35,295 nt of DNA, taken from NCBI GenBank assembly GCA_016776505.1, contig JADHTG010000032.1, positions 1 to 35,295 on the forward strand, given 5' to 3'. How positions within the stretch are numbered: position 1 is the first letter of the stretch; each line of letters starts with the position of its first letter. Below are positions 25,915 to 34,966 of this stretch, in pieces. The translations under genes and the position numbers were made by a program. The stretch is from Bacteroidota bacterium (GTDB lineage Bacteria > Bacteroidota > Bacteroidia > CAILMK01 > JAAYUY01). Under the pieces are notes generated by a model that had not been told where the DNA came from, searched no databases, and saw nothing but the letters and a program-made list of their open reading frames with translations.

Positions 25915-27543
25915 ATGTCAAAACCAGAAAAATCGCTAGTGATCCTACTTGGAATTCTTTTTCCTTTATTATTGAATGCATATACTGGTGAAGTGCATTC
26001 AAGCTTCAAAACACCTGGTAATTTTCCTACTGGAGTCACTTTTGATGGCACAAATATTTGGATTGCTGACAGGGGTAGCGATCAGATTTATGTTTTAAGC
26101 AGGGAAAGCGGACAAATCATCAGGAAAATATCCAGCCCGGGCTATTGGCCTGAAGGACTTGCCTGGGATGGTCAATTCTTGTGGAATGTGGATATAAAAG
26201 GAGGATTGCCCTTAGCCGAGAATTATGACGGCAGTGTGTATAAAATAAATCCTGATGACGGGATGATACTGCATACCATTAAAGCACCCACAAATTCTCC
26301 CCGCGGACTCTGCTGGGATGGGAAATACCTTTGGTGCACGGATAGCCGAAAAGATCTAATTATTCAATTTGATCCCAATGACGGAACCACCATTAAGTCA
26401 TTCCGGGCACCTTCTTCTGATCCAAGGGGTATCACTTTTGATGGCAGGTATTTGTGGGTCAGCGATCGATTGGCGGATGAAATCTATATGGTAGATCCAA
26501 ATACGGGTTGGGTATTAATAACTACAGATGCACCAGGGGAATTTACAGTGGATCTTTGTTTCGATGGAAAATTCCTTTGGGCTGCTGATCATCAGAAAAA
26601 AGAAATTTTTCAATTAATAATTAAAGATGGTGTAAACTTCAGAAGAACAAATCCCATCAGGGCTAAAATCACCTATACTCATCAAACAACTAATTTTGGT
26701 CCCGGTAAAATTAAAGAATTAAACGTATACCTGGCCATGTCTAAAAACAGGGACAACCAGATCATTGAACAAAATTTCACCTATTCTACTTCCCCCACTA
26801 CTATAGTGACTGATCAATGGGGACAACAAACTGCCAGATTTCTTTATCAAAACCTGGCAGCCGGGCAAAACAGGAAGATAGCTATGATCACCAGTGCCTC
26901 CCTTTTTGAAGTAAGATATTATATTTATCCTGAAAATGTAGGATCTCTAAACAGCGTTCCTAAAGAAATCAAAAACCTCTATTTGAAGGATGACATCAAG
27001 TACCAGATCAATCATCCACTCATTCAAAATGCAGTGAAGACAGCTATCGGAGACGAAAGAAATCCCTATTGGATCAGCCGTAAAATTTACCAGTATTTAA
27101 TGACCAGGCTTTATTATGAAATGGCAGGAGGCTGGAATACCGCTCCCACTGTATTAGAACGTGGAAATGGAAGTTGCTCAGAATATACATTTGTTTACAT
27201 TGCCATGTGCCGGGCTGCTGGAGTTCCTGCCAGGTACGTTGGCTCCGTTGTTATTCGGGGTGATCTCAACGCCATGGATGATGTGTTTCACCGCTGGGTC
27301 GAAGTATATCTTCCAAACTATGGATGGATCCCGGTCGATCCAAGCGGGGGAGACAGAGAGTCTCCAGGACACCAGGCTAATTATTTCGGTCATCTCAACA
27401 ACCGCTACCTGGTTACTACTGAAAGTGGTGGCGGTTCAGAAACTTTAGACTGGACTTATAATTCACATCAATTTTACTCCACCCTGCCGAAAACATTAGT
27501 TGTTTTTGAAAACTATGCAGACTGGGAAGCGGTATCAAAATAG
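25915..27543 (+). CDS. Exported protein: NHL/Vgb-like beta-propeller plus transglutaminase-like domain
   Basis: 542 residues. The N-terminus (KSLVILLGILFPLLLNAYTG) is a signal peptide. Residues about 30-245 hold five or so repeats of the type (F/W)DG(K/R)(Y/F)LW..D...D.I...(D)P..G, a Vgb/NHL-like propeller. A beta-rich linker follows, then a transglutaminase-like fold with NGSCSEYTFVYIAMCRAAGVPARYVG (Cys421), FHRWVEVYL (His459) and WIPVDPS (Asp475), a complete triad. In bacteria such domains are usually proteases or amidases rather than crosslinkers. It is 30 bp after lptB. The envelope substrate is unknown. Confidence 0.87.
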   Translation: MSKPEKSLVILLGILFPLLLNAYTGEVHSSFKTPGNFPTGVTFDGTNIWIADRGSDQIYVLSRESGQIIRKISSPGYWPEGLAWDGQFLWNVDIKGGLPLAENYDGSVYKINPDDGMILHTIKAPTNSPRGLCWDGKYLWCTDSRKDLIIQFDPNDGTTIKSFRAPSSDPRGITFDGRYLWVSDRLADEIYMVDPNTGWVLITTDAPGEFTVDLCFDGKFLWAADHQKKEIFQLIIKDGVNFRRTNPIRAKITYTHQTTNFGPGKIKELNVYLAMSKNRDNQIIEQNFTYSTSPTTIVTDQWGQQTARFLYQNLAAGQNRKIAMITSASLFEVRYYIYPENVGSLNSVPKEIKNLYLKDDIKYQINHPLIQNAVKTAIGDERNPYWISRKIYQYLMTRLYYEMAGGWNTAPTVLERGNGSCSEYTFVYIAMCRAAGVPARYVGSVVIRGDLNAMDDVFHRWVEVYLPNYGWIPVDPSGGDRESPGHQANYFGHLNNRYLVTTESGGGSETLDWTYNSHQFYSTLPKTLVVFENYADWEAVSK

Positions 27544-27640
27544 TTAAATCGATAAAATCCAAATTTTCGTGGAGGGAAAGCTATGGCATATATAATTCCA
27601 CTGGAGTCCTTTTGACAAATCTCAAGGATCATATTCCATT

Positions 27641-29392
27641 ATGATGAATCATATGATGAACTTAAAAATAAGATTACTAATTTTACTTACGCTTCCATAT
27701 TTCATTATGAGTTGTTCTAAGCACGATCCCGTAACAATTAAGATATTTGAAACCAGTGATGTGCATGGTGCTATCTTCCCTTATAATTTCATAACCGATG
27801 AAGATATGGATCATTCTTTAGCTCAGCTTTCCACATTCATAAAAGGGGAGAAAGCAATTGATACACAGGAAGTCGTATTACTCGATAATGGAGACATCCT
27901 TCAGGGTCAGCCCATAGTGTATTATTACAATTTTATAAAAACAAAGGAAGAGCATATTTGTGCCCGGGTTATGAATTATATGGGCTATGATGCCGCTACT
28001 GTTGGAAATCATGATGTGGAAGCAGGACATCCAGTATATGATAAGCTGAAGGAAGAGTTCCGTTTCCCGTGGATGGCAGCAAATGTTTTAAAACCAGATG
28101 GGAACACCTATTTTCAGCCCTATCAGATCATTGAAAGGAAAGGTATTAAAATAGCAGTTTTAGGTTTGATAACACCTGCTATTCCAAATTGGCTGCCGGA
28201 ACAAATCTGGTCAGGTATGGAGTTTGAAGACATGGTAGAATCAGCTGAAAAATGGATACCTATTATTCAAAATAAAGAAAAACCTGACCTCATTGTCGGA
28301 TTGTTTCATTCAGGTTTGGATTACACCAATAACAATCAGGATGAAAACACTTTAAAGAATGAAAATGCAGTAGAATTGATTGCAAAAAAAGTGGCAGGTT
28401 TTGATATTCTGTTTGCAGGGCATGATCATCAATCATGCAATAAAATGGTTGCCGGTCCAGATGGAAAACAAGTCTTAATTCTGAATCCGGACAATTCTGC
28501 AAAATATATTTCGGAAGCAACAGTGGTTTTCACTTACAACAAGGAGAAAAGAAACTGGGATAAGGAGATATCCGGAAAGCTGGTGGATTGTAAGCCATTT
28601 GAAACAGACCAGGATTTTATGAATGAGTTTAAGACGGAATTTGATGAAGTTAAATCTTTTGTTTCAGACAAAGTGGGTTCTTTCAGCAAAAGTATTGACA
28701 GCAAAGAAGCATTCTTTGGCCCTTCTGCTTTTACTGACTTAATACATAAAATTCAACTTGAACTTACACAAGCAGATATTTCATTTACAGCATCACTCTC
28801 CTACAATAGTGTAATCGATTCCGGGGATATTTTTGTCAGAAATATGTTTCAACTTTACAGGTACGAGAATTTATTATACTGCATGTCTTTGTCGGGGGAG
28901 GAAATTAAAGATGCACTTGAATATGCATATGGATTAAGATACAATAAAATGTCGGGCAAAAATGATCATTTATTATTGTATGATCAAAAGGGCGGGGATA
29001 GGCTAAGACTAAAAAATGCCTTTTACAATTTTGAAAGTGCAGCGGGGATTAATTATACAGTGGATGTTACAGGGGATGTAGGTGATCGGGTACATATTTT
29101 ATCCTTATCTAATGGTCAGGCATTTAATCCTGAAAAGTATTACAGGGTGGCCATTAATTCTTACAGGGGACAAGGAGGAGGCGGACATTTGATCAAAGGG
29201 GCAGGAATTAAAAAAGAAGAACTTTCAAATCGTATTTTAAGCTCTACAGAACAGGATCTAAGATACCTGGTGATGAAATGGATAGAAAAAAACAGCCCTG
29301 TCCATCCTGAACCATTAAACAACTGGAAAGTAATTCCAGAAGATTACTGGAATGAAGGCAGGAAAAGAGATTGGGAAATATTATTCAATTAA
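27641..29392 (+). CDS. 5'-nucleotidase / metallophosphatase family lipoprotein
   Basis: 583 residues with a lipobox, FIMSC (Cys25). The start is one of four in-frame ATGs at 27641, 27644, 27653 and 27656; the later two give a more usual signal length. Metallophosphatase motifs in order: SDVHG, LDNGDILQG, VGNHDVEAG, HSG and AGHDHQS, which bind two metals. The C-terminal 5'-nucleotidase domain carries substrate-binding RYENLLY and the NSYRGQGGGGH segment. It should dephosphorylate nucleotides, or hydrolyse UDP-sugars or cyclic nucleotides, outside the cytoplasm, for nucleoside or phosphate salvage. Confidence 0.92.
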   Translation: MMNHMMNLKIRLLILLTLPYFIMSCSKHDPVTIKIFETSDVHGAIFPYNFITDEDMDHSLAQLSTFIKGEKAIDTQEVVLLDNGDILQGQPIVYYYNFIKTKEEHICARVMNYMGYDAATVGNHDVEAGHPVYDKLKEEFRFPWMAANVLKPDGNTYFQPYQIIERKGIKIAVLGLITPAIPNWLPEQIWSGMEFEDMVESAEKWIPIIQNKEKPDLIVGLFHSGLDYTNNNQDENTLKNENAVELIAKKVAGFDILFAGHDHQSCNKMVAGPDGKQVLILNPDNSAKYISEATVVFTYNKEKRNWDKEISGKLVDCKPFETDQDFMNEFKTEFDEVKSFVSDKVGSFSKSIDSKEAFFGPSAFTDLIHKIQLELTQADISFTASLSYNSVIDSGDIFVRNMFQLYRYENLLYCMSLSGEEIKDALEYAYGLRYNKMSGKNDHLLLYDQKGGDRLRLKNAFYNFESAAGINYTVDVTGDVGDRVHILSLSNGQAFNPEKYYRVAINSYRGQGGGGHLIKGAGIKKEELSNRILSSTEQDLRYLVMKWIEKNSPVHPEPLNNWKVIPEDYWNEGRKRDWEILFN

Positions 29393-29449
29393 TTATTATT
29401 TCAATCTTATAGTCCAAAGTTTAGTTCCCCTCAATACTCAATGAAGTTT

Positions 29450-30280
29450 TTAAAGCTTTTCACCACAACTTTTACAAAATTCTGCATTGTCCTCGTGTTT
29501 ATTTTCATTGCAATTCTGGCACACATGTGTATTAACAGCCAGCTTTTTTTTCGTCATTTCGGCAGTTACAATTCCCGTTGGAACAGCAATGATTGAATAG
29601 CCCAGAATCATGATGATTGAGGCGAGTGTTTGCCCCAAAAATGTAACAGGAGCTATATCTCCGTAGCCCACTGTGGTCAATGTAACAATAGCCCAGTAAA
29701 TACTTCTTGGGATACTGGTGAAGCCACTTTCACTTCCTTCTATGATATACATCAAGGAACCAAATATGATAACAAGGACTAAAACTGCTCCCAGGAAAAC
29801 GCCAATTTTATAGAGACTTCCTCTTAATGAAATGATGAGATAACGGGATGCTCCTAGAAAATGAACCAGCTTGAGTACTCTAAAAATCCTCAACAGCCTC
29901 AACACCCTGATAACCAGCAAATATTTGTATCCCACCAGGAATAGAGAAATATAAGTCGGAAGAATGGCTAATAAATCAATAATCCCAAAAAAACTCAGCA
30001 CATATTTAATGCGTTTCTTTACTGTGATTATTCTCAATATATATTCAATAGTAAAGAGTATTGTAACAGTCCATTCAACGGCAGTCAGAAAGGGCCCTAT
30101 TTTAAATCGGATTTGAGGAACACTATCCAGCATCACGATGATGACACTCACAATAATCAGTATGAACAGTGAAATGTCAAATATTTTACCTGTTTTCGTA
30201 TCTGCCTCAAAAATTATTGTATGCAATTCTTCTTTCCAGGCTGGCCAGTCAACTCCTTTAGATTTTTTTATTTCATTCAT
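29450..30280 (-). CDS. Voltage-gated potassium channel subunit with C-terminal zinc ribbon
   Basis: 276 residues from the ATG at 30280 (MNEIKKSK); a TTG 8 codons upstream is less likely. Six membrane segments: S1-S3 (about 33-115), S4 with four regularly spaced arginines (R125, R128, R131, R134), then S5, pore and S6. The filter is TTVGYGD (202-208), so K+ selective. The cytoplasmic tail ends in two Cys pairs (CQNC 254-257, CKSC 269-272), a zinc-ribbon layout unusual for simple Kv channels. It is divergent from the next gene and convergent with the nucleotidase. Confidence 0.93.
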   Translation of the reverse strand: MNEIKKSKGVDWPAWKEELHTIIFEADTKTGKIFDISLFILIIVSVIIVMLDSVPQIRFKIGPFLTAVEWTVTILFTIEYILRIITVKKRIKYVLSFFGIIDLLAILPTYISLFLVGYKYLLVIRVLRLLRIFRVLKLVHFLGASRYLIISLRGSLYKIGVFLGAVLVLVIIFGSLMYIIEGSESGFTSIPRSIYWAIVTLTTVGYGDIAPVTFLGQTLASIIMILGYSIIAVPTGIVTAEMTKKKLAVNTHVCQNCNENKHEDNAEFCKSCGEKL

Positions 30281-30652
30281 TGCTAATATCAGTTTGAAGA
30301 GCAATTTAGGTATAAAATGGAATTATCAGGTAGATAAAATACGGAATCAGGATTATGAATTAATGGATACGCAAGCTGTATTTTATATTCCTTACACGGC
30401 TTATTGCAATCTCAATTTATCGCCTTATAATTTTCGGAACAAGGAACAAATAGCAATAAGGTCTTTCAAATTAATGAATTGTACTTATCATTGATTAATT
30501 GCTGACAATCCATTTAATAAAATGATAGAATAGATGGCGAAACCACATAATGTCCTAAATTGCATTTATTTAATAAAGAAAACCATAATCAGTATATGAG
30601 GTTTTTTTCATAGGAAAAATGGAAGCTTCTTTTGGAATTTTTTAACTCAAAT
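30281..30652. other. Non-coding region between divergent genes
   Basis: About 370 bp, AT-rich, carrying the promoters of both flanking genes by position, though no clear TAnnTTTG box. A weak stem AAAACC (30579-30584) with GGTTTT (30600-30605), running into a T tract, lies 45 bp before the downstream ATG. A 118-codon plus-strand frame spanning 30138-30494 runs antisense through the channel gene and is not believed. Confidence 0.6.
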
Positions 30653-31018
30653 ATGGTGAAATGCCTTCTTCAGGCATTCCTGATATTAATTGTGACCGCA
30701 GCAATCATGCTCCTTGCCAGTATATACCAGCCTGATAGTGATGATTGGCAAATTGGAAGCTATGGCCTGTATGCCTTTATCATTATAAATCCTTTCTTGG
30801 GTTTGAATTCAAAAAATTGGGCTAATTATACCAAAGATTCCTGCATTATCCTTTTGGCATTATTAATTGATATGATTATTATTGCCATACTGATATCCGG
30901 AATTCATTTATCCAGCATGAGTTCAAAATTAATCTACTTTTTACCTCCAGTTCTTCTTTTTCCTATTGTCATATTCATGTGCAGAATGATCAGAATTCAT
31001 ATTCTCAGAAAAGATTAA
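30653..31018 (+). CDS. Small membrane protein of unknown function
   Basis: 121 residues from the ATG at 30653; an earlier TTG is less likely. Three or four hydrophobic segments: about 4-23, 40-50, 66-84 and 93-112, with a polar loop YQPDSDDWQIGSYG after the first and a basic end (RMIRIHILRKD), predicting a cytoplasmic C-terminus. No family recognised. It is 101 bp before the T9SS protein and probably a separate unit. Confidence 0.65.
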   Translation: MVKCLLQAFLILIVTAAIMLLASIYQPDSDDWQIGSYGLYAFIIINPFLGLNSKNWANYTKDSCIILLALLIDMIIIAILISGIHLSSMSSKLIYFLPPVLLFPIVIFMCRMIRIHILRKD

Positions 31019-31119
31019 TCAGATTATTAATCCAATCCATCCCTTGGGCCACAATTTATTATATTTTATTTCTATTCGATTAATACCATCTACTGGCCTT
31101 ATTCTTGCCCAATTAGGAC

Positions 31120-31710
31120 ATGCAAATTTCCCAATTAACCTTCATATTATTATTTCTTTCTTTTACAGTTACAGCCCAGGAGAATTTGCGAAATTTTTCT
31201 GCAGAACAGATAGGATCAGTCATTTACCTGAACTGGACCCTGGAAAAAGGCTTTATATGTACAGGTACATCGATAGAACGAAGTTCAAACCAAGGGATCT
31301 TTGAACAAATTGGTCAGATTGAAGGAATTTGCGGAAGCTTTGATGAAGCAATTGAATTTGATTTTGCAGACAGCAATCCATTGCCCAACCAGGCAAACTA
31401 CTACAGGCTCCGATTGGGCAGTAGAGGTTATTCGGACACCCTGACCATTCTTTATATACATTTTAACGAAAGCGCTTATTCATTGTCTCCAAATCCGGTT
31501 TGGGGTGAATCTAAGTTGTTTTTTACAAACAAATCCAATGAGCATGTTATATTAAAAATCTTTGATCAAAATGGGAAATTTGTGTTGGAAAAGAATGGAA
31601 ATTCACAAAGTTTTATGATTAATAAACATGAATTTAAGCCTGGTATTCATCTCTTTTATTTGTGTTATGCCAACATGGATTGCATGACCGGCAGTTTTAT
31701 AGTCTTTTAA
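31120..31710 (+). CDS. Short secreted protein with T9SS type A tail
   Basis: 196 residues. Signal peptide ending in TVTAQ (about 20). A single FN3-like beta domain (about 21-115: SVIYLNWTLEKGF, TSIERSS, YYRLRLGS) is followed by a type A sorting domain starting SPNPVWGES and including VILKIFDQNGKFV and GIHLFYLCY, with the end at FIVF. FN3-plus-sorting-tail is a minimal T9SS cargo; no catalytic motif is seen. Three cysteines occur in the FN3-like part and the tail. It precedes the aminotransferase by 65 bp, with no evident terminator between. Confidence 0.8.
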   Translation: MQISQLTFILLFLSFTVTAQENLRNFSAEQIGSVIYLNWTLEKGFICTGTSIERSSNQGIFEQIGQIEGICGSFDEAIEFDFADSNPLPNQANYYRLRLGSRGYSDTLTILYIHFNESAYSLSPNPVWGESKLFFTNKSNEHVILKIFDQNGKFVLEKNGNSQSFMINKHEFKPGIHLFYLCYANMDCMTGSFIVF

Positions 31711-31775
31711 TCCAAAAACCTGAAATATTTTCTACTTTCGCTATTCGATTCAATCCGATCAAACTAAATTTAAAC

Positions 31776-32645
31776 ATGACAGAAAAATTGATCGTTTTTT
31801 ATAATGGGAAATTCATGCAGGAGAAAAATGTTCAAATTTCTCCCAACGACCGGGGATTTGTTTTTGGTGATGGAGTTTACGAAGTTTTCAGGTCTTATAA
31901 TGGAAAGCTATTTTATGCAGATGAACATATAAAAAGACTGCAGTATAGCTTAAGCCAGTTAAGGATAGAAATAAACCAAATGGATCAAATTATTCCTGTT
32001 GTTCATCAACTCCTTGAAAAAAACGATCTCAGGAAAAAGGAAGCTACTATTTATGTGCAAATAACCCGCGGAGTTTATAAAAGGATGCATGCTTTTCCTG
32101 ATGAAAAAGTAGATCCTACGATATTTATCCGGGCCAGGGAATTTACACCCAATCCTTATTCATTCTTTAAAAAAGGTGTCAAAGCAATTACACTGGAAGA
32201 TTTCCGATGGTCCCGTTGTGATATCAAGTCTGTTGCACTGCTTTCGAATATACTTTCAGCTCAACAGGCTGCAGATTGTGATGCGTATGAGTCCATTTTC
32301 ATTCGCAATGGATTGCTTTTGGAAGGTTCGCATACGAATGTTTTTGCTGTTATGAATGGTCAACTCTACACTCACCCTGAATCAAATTATATCTTGTCTG
32401 GAATAAGCCGTGAGATAGTTATTCATCTTTGCAAAAAATATAATTTGAGTGTAATAGAAGAAGCAATACATGAAAAACAAATTCCACAAGTGGAGGAATT
32501 ATTTTTAGCAGGCACTTCTACTGAAATTATGCCCGTTGTGTATTTAAATAATGCCGACATTGGGACAGGAAATGTGGGTCCCTTAACACGAAGAATACAA
32601 GATTATTATCGAAACTTTATTGAAGAATACCTGGAAAGGATCTAA
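31776..32645 (+). CDS. dat: D-amino acid aminotransferase (class IV PLP enzyme)
   Basis: 289 residues from the ATG at 31776, in place of an in-frame ATG 38 codons earlier that lies inside the preceding gene. Class IV aminotransferase motifs: RGFVFGDGVYEVFR (26-39), the PLP lysine in CDIKSVALLSN (K151), and EGSHTNVF. The segment TRGVYKRMHAFP (97-108), with an Arg and His that bind the substrate carboxylate, is specific to D-amino acid transaminases rather than branched-chain or ADC lyase relatives. It makes D-glutamate or D-alanine from the matching 2-oxoacid for peptidoglycan. It ends overlapping the convergent pseudogene by 4 bp. Confidence 0.9.
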   Translation: MTEKLIVFYNGKFMQEKNVQISPNDRGFVFGDGVYEVFRSYNGKLFYADEHIKRLQYSLSQLRIEINQMDQIIPVVHQLLEKNDLRKKEATIYVQITRGVYKRMHAFPDEKVDPTIFIRAREFTPNPYSFFKKGVKAITLEDFRWSRCDIKSVALLSNILSAQQAADCDAYESIFIRNGLLLEGSHTNVFAVMNGQLYTHPESNYILSGISREIVIHLCKKYNLSVIEEAIHEKQIPQVEELFLAGTSTEIMPVVYLNNADIGTGNVGPLTRRIQDYYRNFIEEYLERI

Positions 32646-33112
32646 AAAGAGAAACCCATTCCCATATAAAATCCTTCGGGGAATGATATGCCCGATCTGA
32701 AAATGAATTTTTGACTGCTCTTCTGAAAACGATAACCAAATGTTGCTGATAATGGTCTGCCTGCAAAAGCTGTTTATACCAAACCTGCACCTGCTTCAAA
32801 TTGGTCTGCATTTTTACCGGATAAAAGCCCATATTGAGCAGGAATTAAAAGATAATTAGTGTCAAAATCCCAACTCCATTCAAGCATGTAGCCCAATCCG
32901 GTCTTTGCAAATGCAGAGGTATTTTTATTCCACCTGGGTGGCGACTGTATTCTTTCATAATATGCCGTTGTAGAATGCCAGACTACTGCTGTGCCTGGAT
33001 TAACATAAAATGCGTTTTTATCGACTTTTTTATCCAGGGAATTCTCCTCGGAATAAGCTAGATTTGTGCACCACAGTAGAGCAAAAATCAATCAGACCAA
33101 TTGATTTTTCAT
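32642..33112 (-). pseudogene. Outer-membrane beta-barrel-like protein gene with two nonsense codons
   Basis: From the ATG at 33112 the minus strand reads MKNQLV, then TGA (33094-33092), then LIFALLWCTNLAYSEE, completing a normal signal peptide. The frame continues to FEAGAGLV, meets TAA (32776-32774), then goes on TAFAGRPLSATFGYRFQ to the end GMGFSF and TAG, the kind of aromatic ending expected of a barrel protein. Read through, it would be 154 coded residues. All three segments share one frame, so only point changes broke it. It probably was a small membrane barrel of unknown function. Recoding of stops is possible but not favoured. Confidence 0.82.
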
Positions 33113-33153
33113 GATTTTTTTAATCTTATCAGGTAATGAATGCTAAACTGTAT

Positions 33154-34539
33154 TTAGCTCATGATATCCTCAATATCAGAAATGGTTTTGGGAATGGGTT
33201 TTCCTAGTACCCTAAATCCATCATCAGTGACCAGAATATCATCCTCGATACGAACACCGCCAAAATCCTTGTAACTTTCGACTAAATCGTAATTGATGAA
33301 TTCGCTGAATTTATTTTCTGCTTTCCACTGATCAATTAAGGCAGGAATAAAATAACAACCCGGTTCAATTGTAAAAACGAAACCTTTTTTCAATTCTCTT
33401 CCCAATCTCAGGAAAGCACGACCAAATTGAGAGCTTCTCTGAACATCCTCATCATAGCCCACATAATTTTCTCCCAGATCTTCCATATCATGAACATCCA
33501 GTCCCATCATATGCCCCAGGCCATGCGGAAAAAATAATGCATGGGCGCCCTGGGCAACTGCCTCATCTATGTTTCCTTTCATCAGGCCAATTTCTTTAAG
33601 AGATGTTGCAAGAGTGGTAGCTGCAAGCAAATGCAAATCCAGATTTTTGAAGCCGGGTTTCACATGTTTGATAGCTTCCATATTGGTTTGCAAAACAGCT
33701 TCGTAAATTTCCCTTTGCCTTTGATTGAATTTACCACCGACAGCAACCGTTCGTGTAATATCTGAAGCATAGTGCATTGTAGTTTCACAACCGGCATCAC
33801 AGACCATCATCCGACCTTCCACCAATGTATTCCCATGATAATGATTATGTAGTGTTTGCCCGTCCATACTTAAAATTACAGGAAATGAAACCGGGCCTCC
33901 GTGAGCCAATGCAATTCCTTCAATTGTTCCGGCAATTTCCTGTTCTACAACACCCGGTTGAGCCATTTTCATGGCTGTAGTATGCATTAAATAGGCTGTG
34001 TCTATTGCTTTTTCAATTTCGATAATTTCACCCTCATCTTTGATAGAGCGTAATGAGACAATTGCTTTAACCAGCTCTTCAGAAAACTTTGCTTTTATTT
34101 GAGAATGATGAATTCCAGTCAGATTTTCGAGTCTGAGTAAATTATCGTATCGATAAGGACTGCTAAAATGGATTTTACGTCCTGTAGCTGTTGCATCTTT
34201 AATAAAATCATCTAATTTCGCCAATGGTGCTGTATTTTTTATCCCGACTTTTACAGCACGATCCTTCAAGCTGGGTTGAAAACCCATCCAGATAATATCA
34301 TCCATATCGACATCATTCCCGAAGATATAATCCTCTCCAGAATCCACATCCATGACACCTGCAAAACCATCATGATCCAGGCCAAAGAAGTATAGAAAAT
34401 TTGAATCCTGCCGGTAGTGATAGGTATTGGCTGGATAATTCATCGAAGCTTCATTGTTGCCTAATATGAGAATAACCCCCGATTTTACAGATTCACGAAG
34501 TCTTTTACGTCTGCTTTCATATACATTGGAATCAAACAT
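33154..34539 (-). CDS. Aminopeptidase P family (M24B) metallopeptidase
   Basis: 461 residues. An N-terminal aminopeptidase P domain (SVKSGVILILGNNEASMNYP) precedes the pita-bread catalytic domain. Dinuclear metal ligands are present: D248 and D260 (VCDAGCETTMHYASD), H343 (HGLGHMMGLDVHD), E392 (FTIEPG) and E432 (GVRIEDD). It removes the N-terminal residue before proline from peptides. No signal peptide, so cytoplasmic. It is convergent toward the pseudogene and divergent from the Dabb gene. A second M24 gene ends 430 bp upstream. Confidence 0.93.
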   Translation of the reverse strand: MFDSNVYESRRKRLRESVKSGVILILGNNEASMNYPANTYHYRQDSNFLYFFGLDHDGFAGVMDVDSGEDYIFGNDVDMDDIIWMGFQPSLKDRAVKVGIKNTAPLAKLDDFIKDATATGRKIHFSSPYRYDNLLRLENLTGIHHSQIKAKFSEELVKAIVSLRSIKDEGEIIEIEKAIDTAYLMHTTAMKMAQPGVVEQEIAGTIEGIALAHGGPVSFPVILSMDGQTLHNHYHGNTLVEGRMMVCDAGCETTMHYASDITRTVAVGGKFNQRQREIYEAVLQTNMEAIKHVKPGFKNLDLHLLAATTLATSLKEIGLMKGNIDEAVAQGAHALFFPHGLGHMMGLDVHDMEDLGENYVGYDEDVQRSSQFGRAFLRLGRELKKGFVFTIEPGCYFIPALIDQWKAENKFSEFINYDLVESYKDFGGVRIEDDILVTDDGFRVLGKPIPKTISDIEDIMS

Positions 34540-34578
34540 TTGGAATGAAATTTAGCAATTGGATTAAAAATAAAGGAG

Positions 34579-34586
34579 CAAAGTTA
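34579..34586 (-). promoter_or_regulatory. Putative -7 box (TAACTTTG) for the M24B gene
   Basis: Perfect TAnnTTTG on the minus strand, 39 bp upstream of the ATG at 34539, in the divergent region shared with the Dabb gene. Confidence 0.38.
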
Positions 34587-34622
34587 GGATTAATTTTAAT
34601 CATTTTAGAAAAGCAATAGACT

Positions 34623-34630
34623 TACTTTTG
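34623..34630 (+). promoter_or_regulatory. Putative -7 box (TACTTTTG) for the Dabb gene
   Basis: Perfect TAnnTTTG only 9 bp ahead of the ATG at 34640; if used, the transcript would be nearly leaderless. It also contains the TTG that would be an alternative start at 34628. Confidence 0.32.
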
Positions 34631-34639
34631 CAGGAAAAA

Positions 34640-34948
34640 ATGATTAAACACATTGTTCTCTGGACACTCAAAAACGAGCTGAATGGAAGGTCGAAAAAAG
34701 AACTCGCTCTCGAGATGAAAAGCCATCTGGAAGCATTAAAAAATGAGATTCAAGTCATTAATAAACTGGAAGTCGGTATTAATCATGCGGATGCTCCTCC
34801 CTCGAACTATGATATTTGCCTTATGATTGATTTTGAGACCATTGACGATCTACAGCAATATCAAATCCATCCGGCACATCTTGCATTTAAAGATTATGTA
34901 ATAACAGTCAGAGATGAAAAAGCAGCTATTGATTTTAAATACCCCTGA
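34640..34948 (+). CDS. Dabb (stress-responsive alpha/beta-barrel) domain protein
   Basis: 102 residues from the ATG at 34640, preceded by GGAAAAAA; an upstream TTG (34628) is less likely. The start MIKHIVLWTLK and the later YDICLMIDFETIDDLQQYQIHPAHLAFKDY (read in two pieces) match the dimeric ferredoxin-like Dabb family, which has the pattern HxxxW/F and HPxHxxF. Members are small cytoplasmic dimers with varied, mostly unknown roles. It lies between two M24 peptidase genes on the opposite strand. Confidence 0.88.
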   Translation: MIKHIVLWTLKNELNGRSKKELALEMKSHLEALKNEIQVINKLEVGINHADAPPSNYDICLMIDFETIDDLQQYQIHPAHLAFKDYVITVRDEKAAIDFKYP

Positions 34949-34966
34949 TGGAACAGGACAGGATTT

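Noticed and set aside
27544..27640. Terminator or riboswitch before the nucleotidase gene
   Set aside because: Only a 5-bp imperfect stem could be found and no T-run.
30138..30494. A 118-codon plus-strand frame
   Set aside because: It runs antisense through the 5' end of the K+ channel gene and has no sensible protein features.
31044..31304. An 86-codon plus-strand frame
   Set aside because: It overlaps in another frame the start of the T9SS protein, which has a proper signal peptide and sorting tail.
32617..32832. A 71-codon minus-strand frame over the aminotransferase end
   Set aside because: It is in a different frame from the barrel-like protein, whose own frame explains the region better when its nonsense codon is read through.
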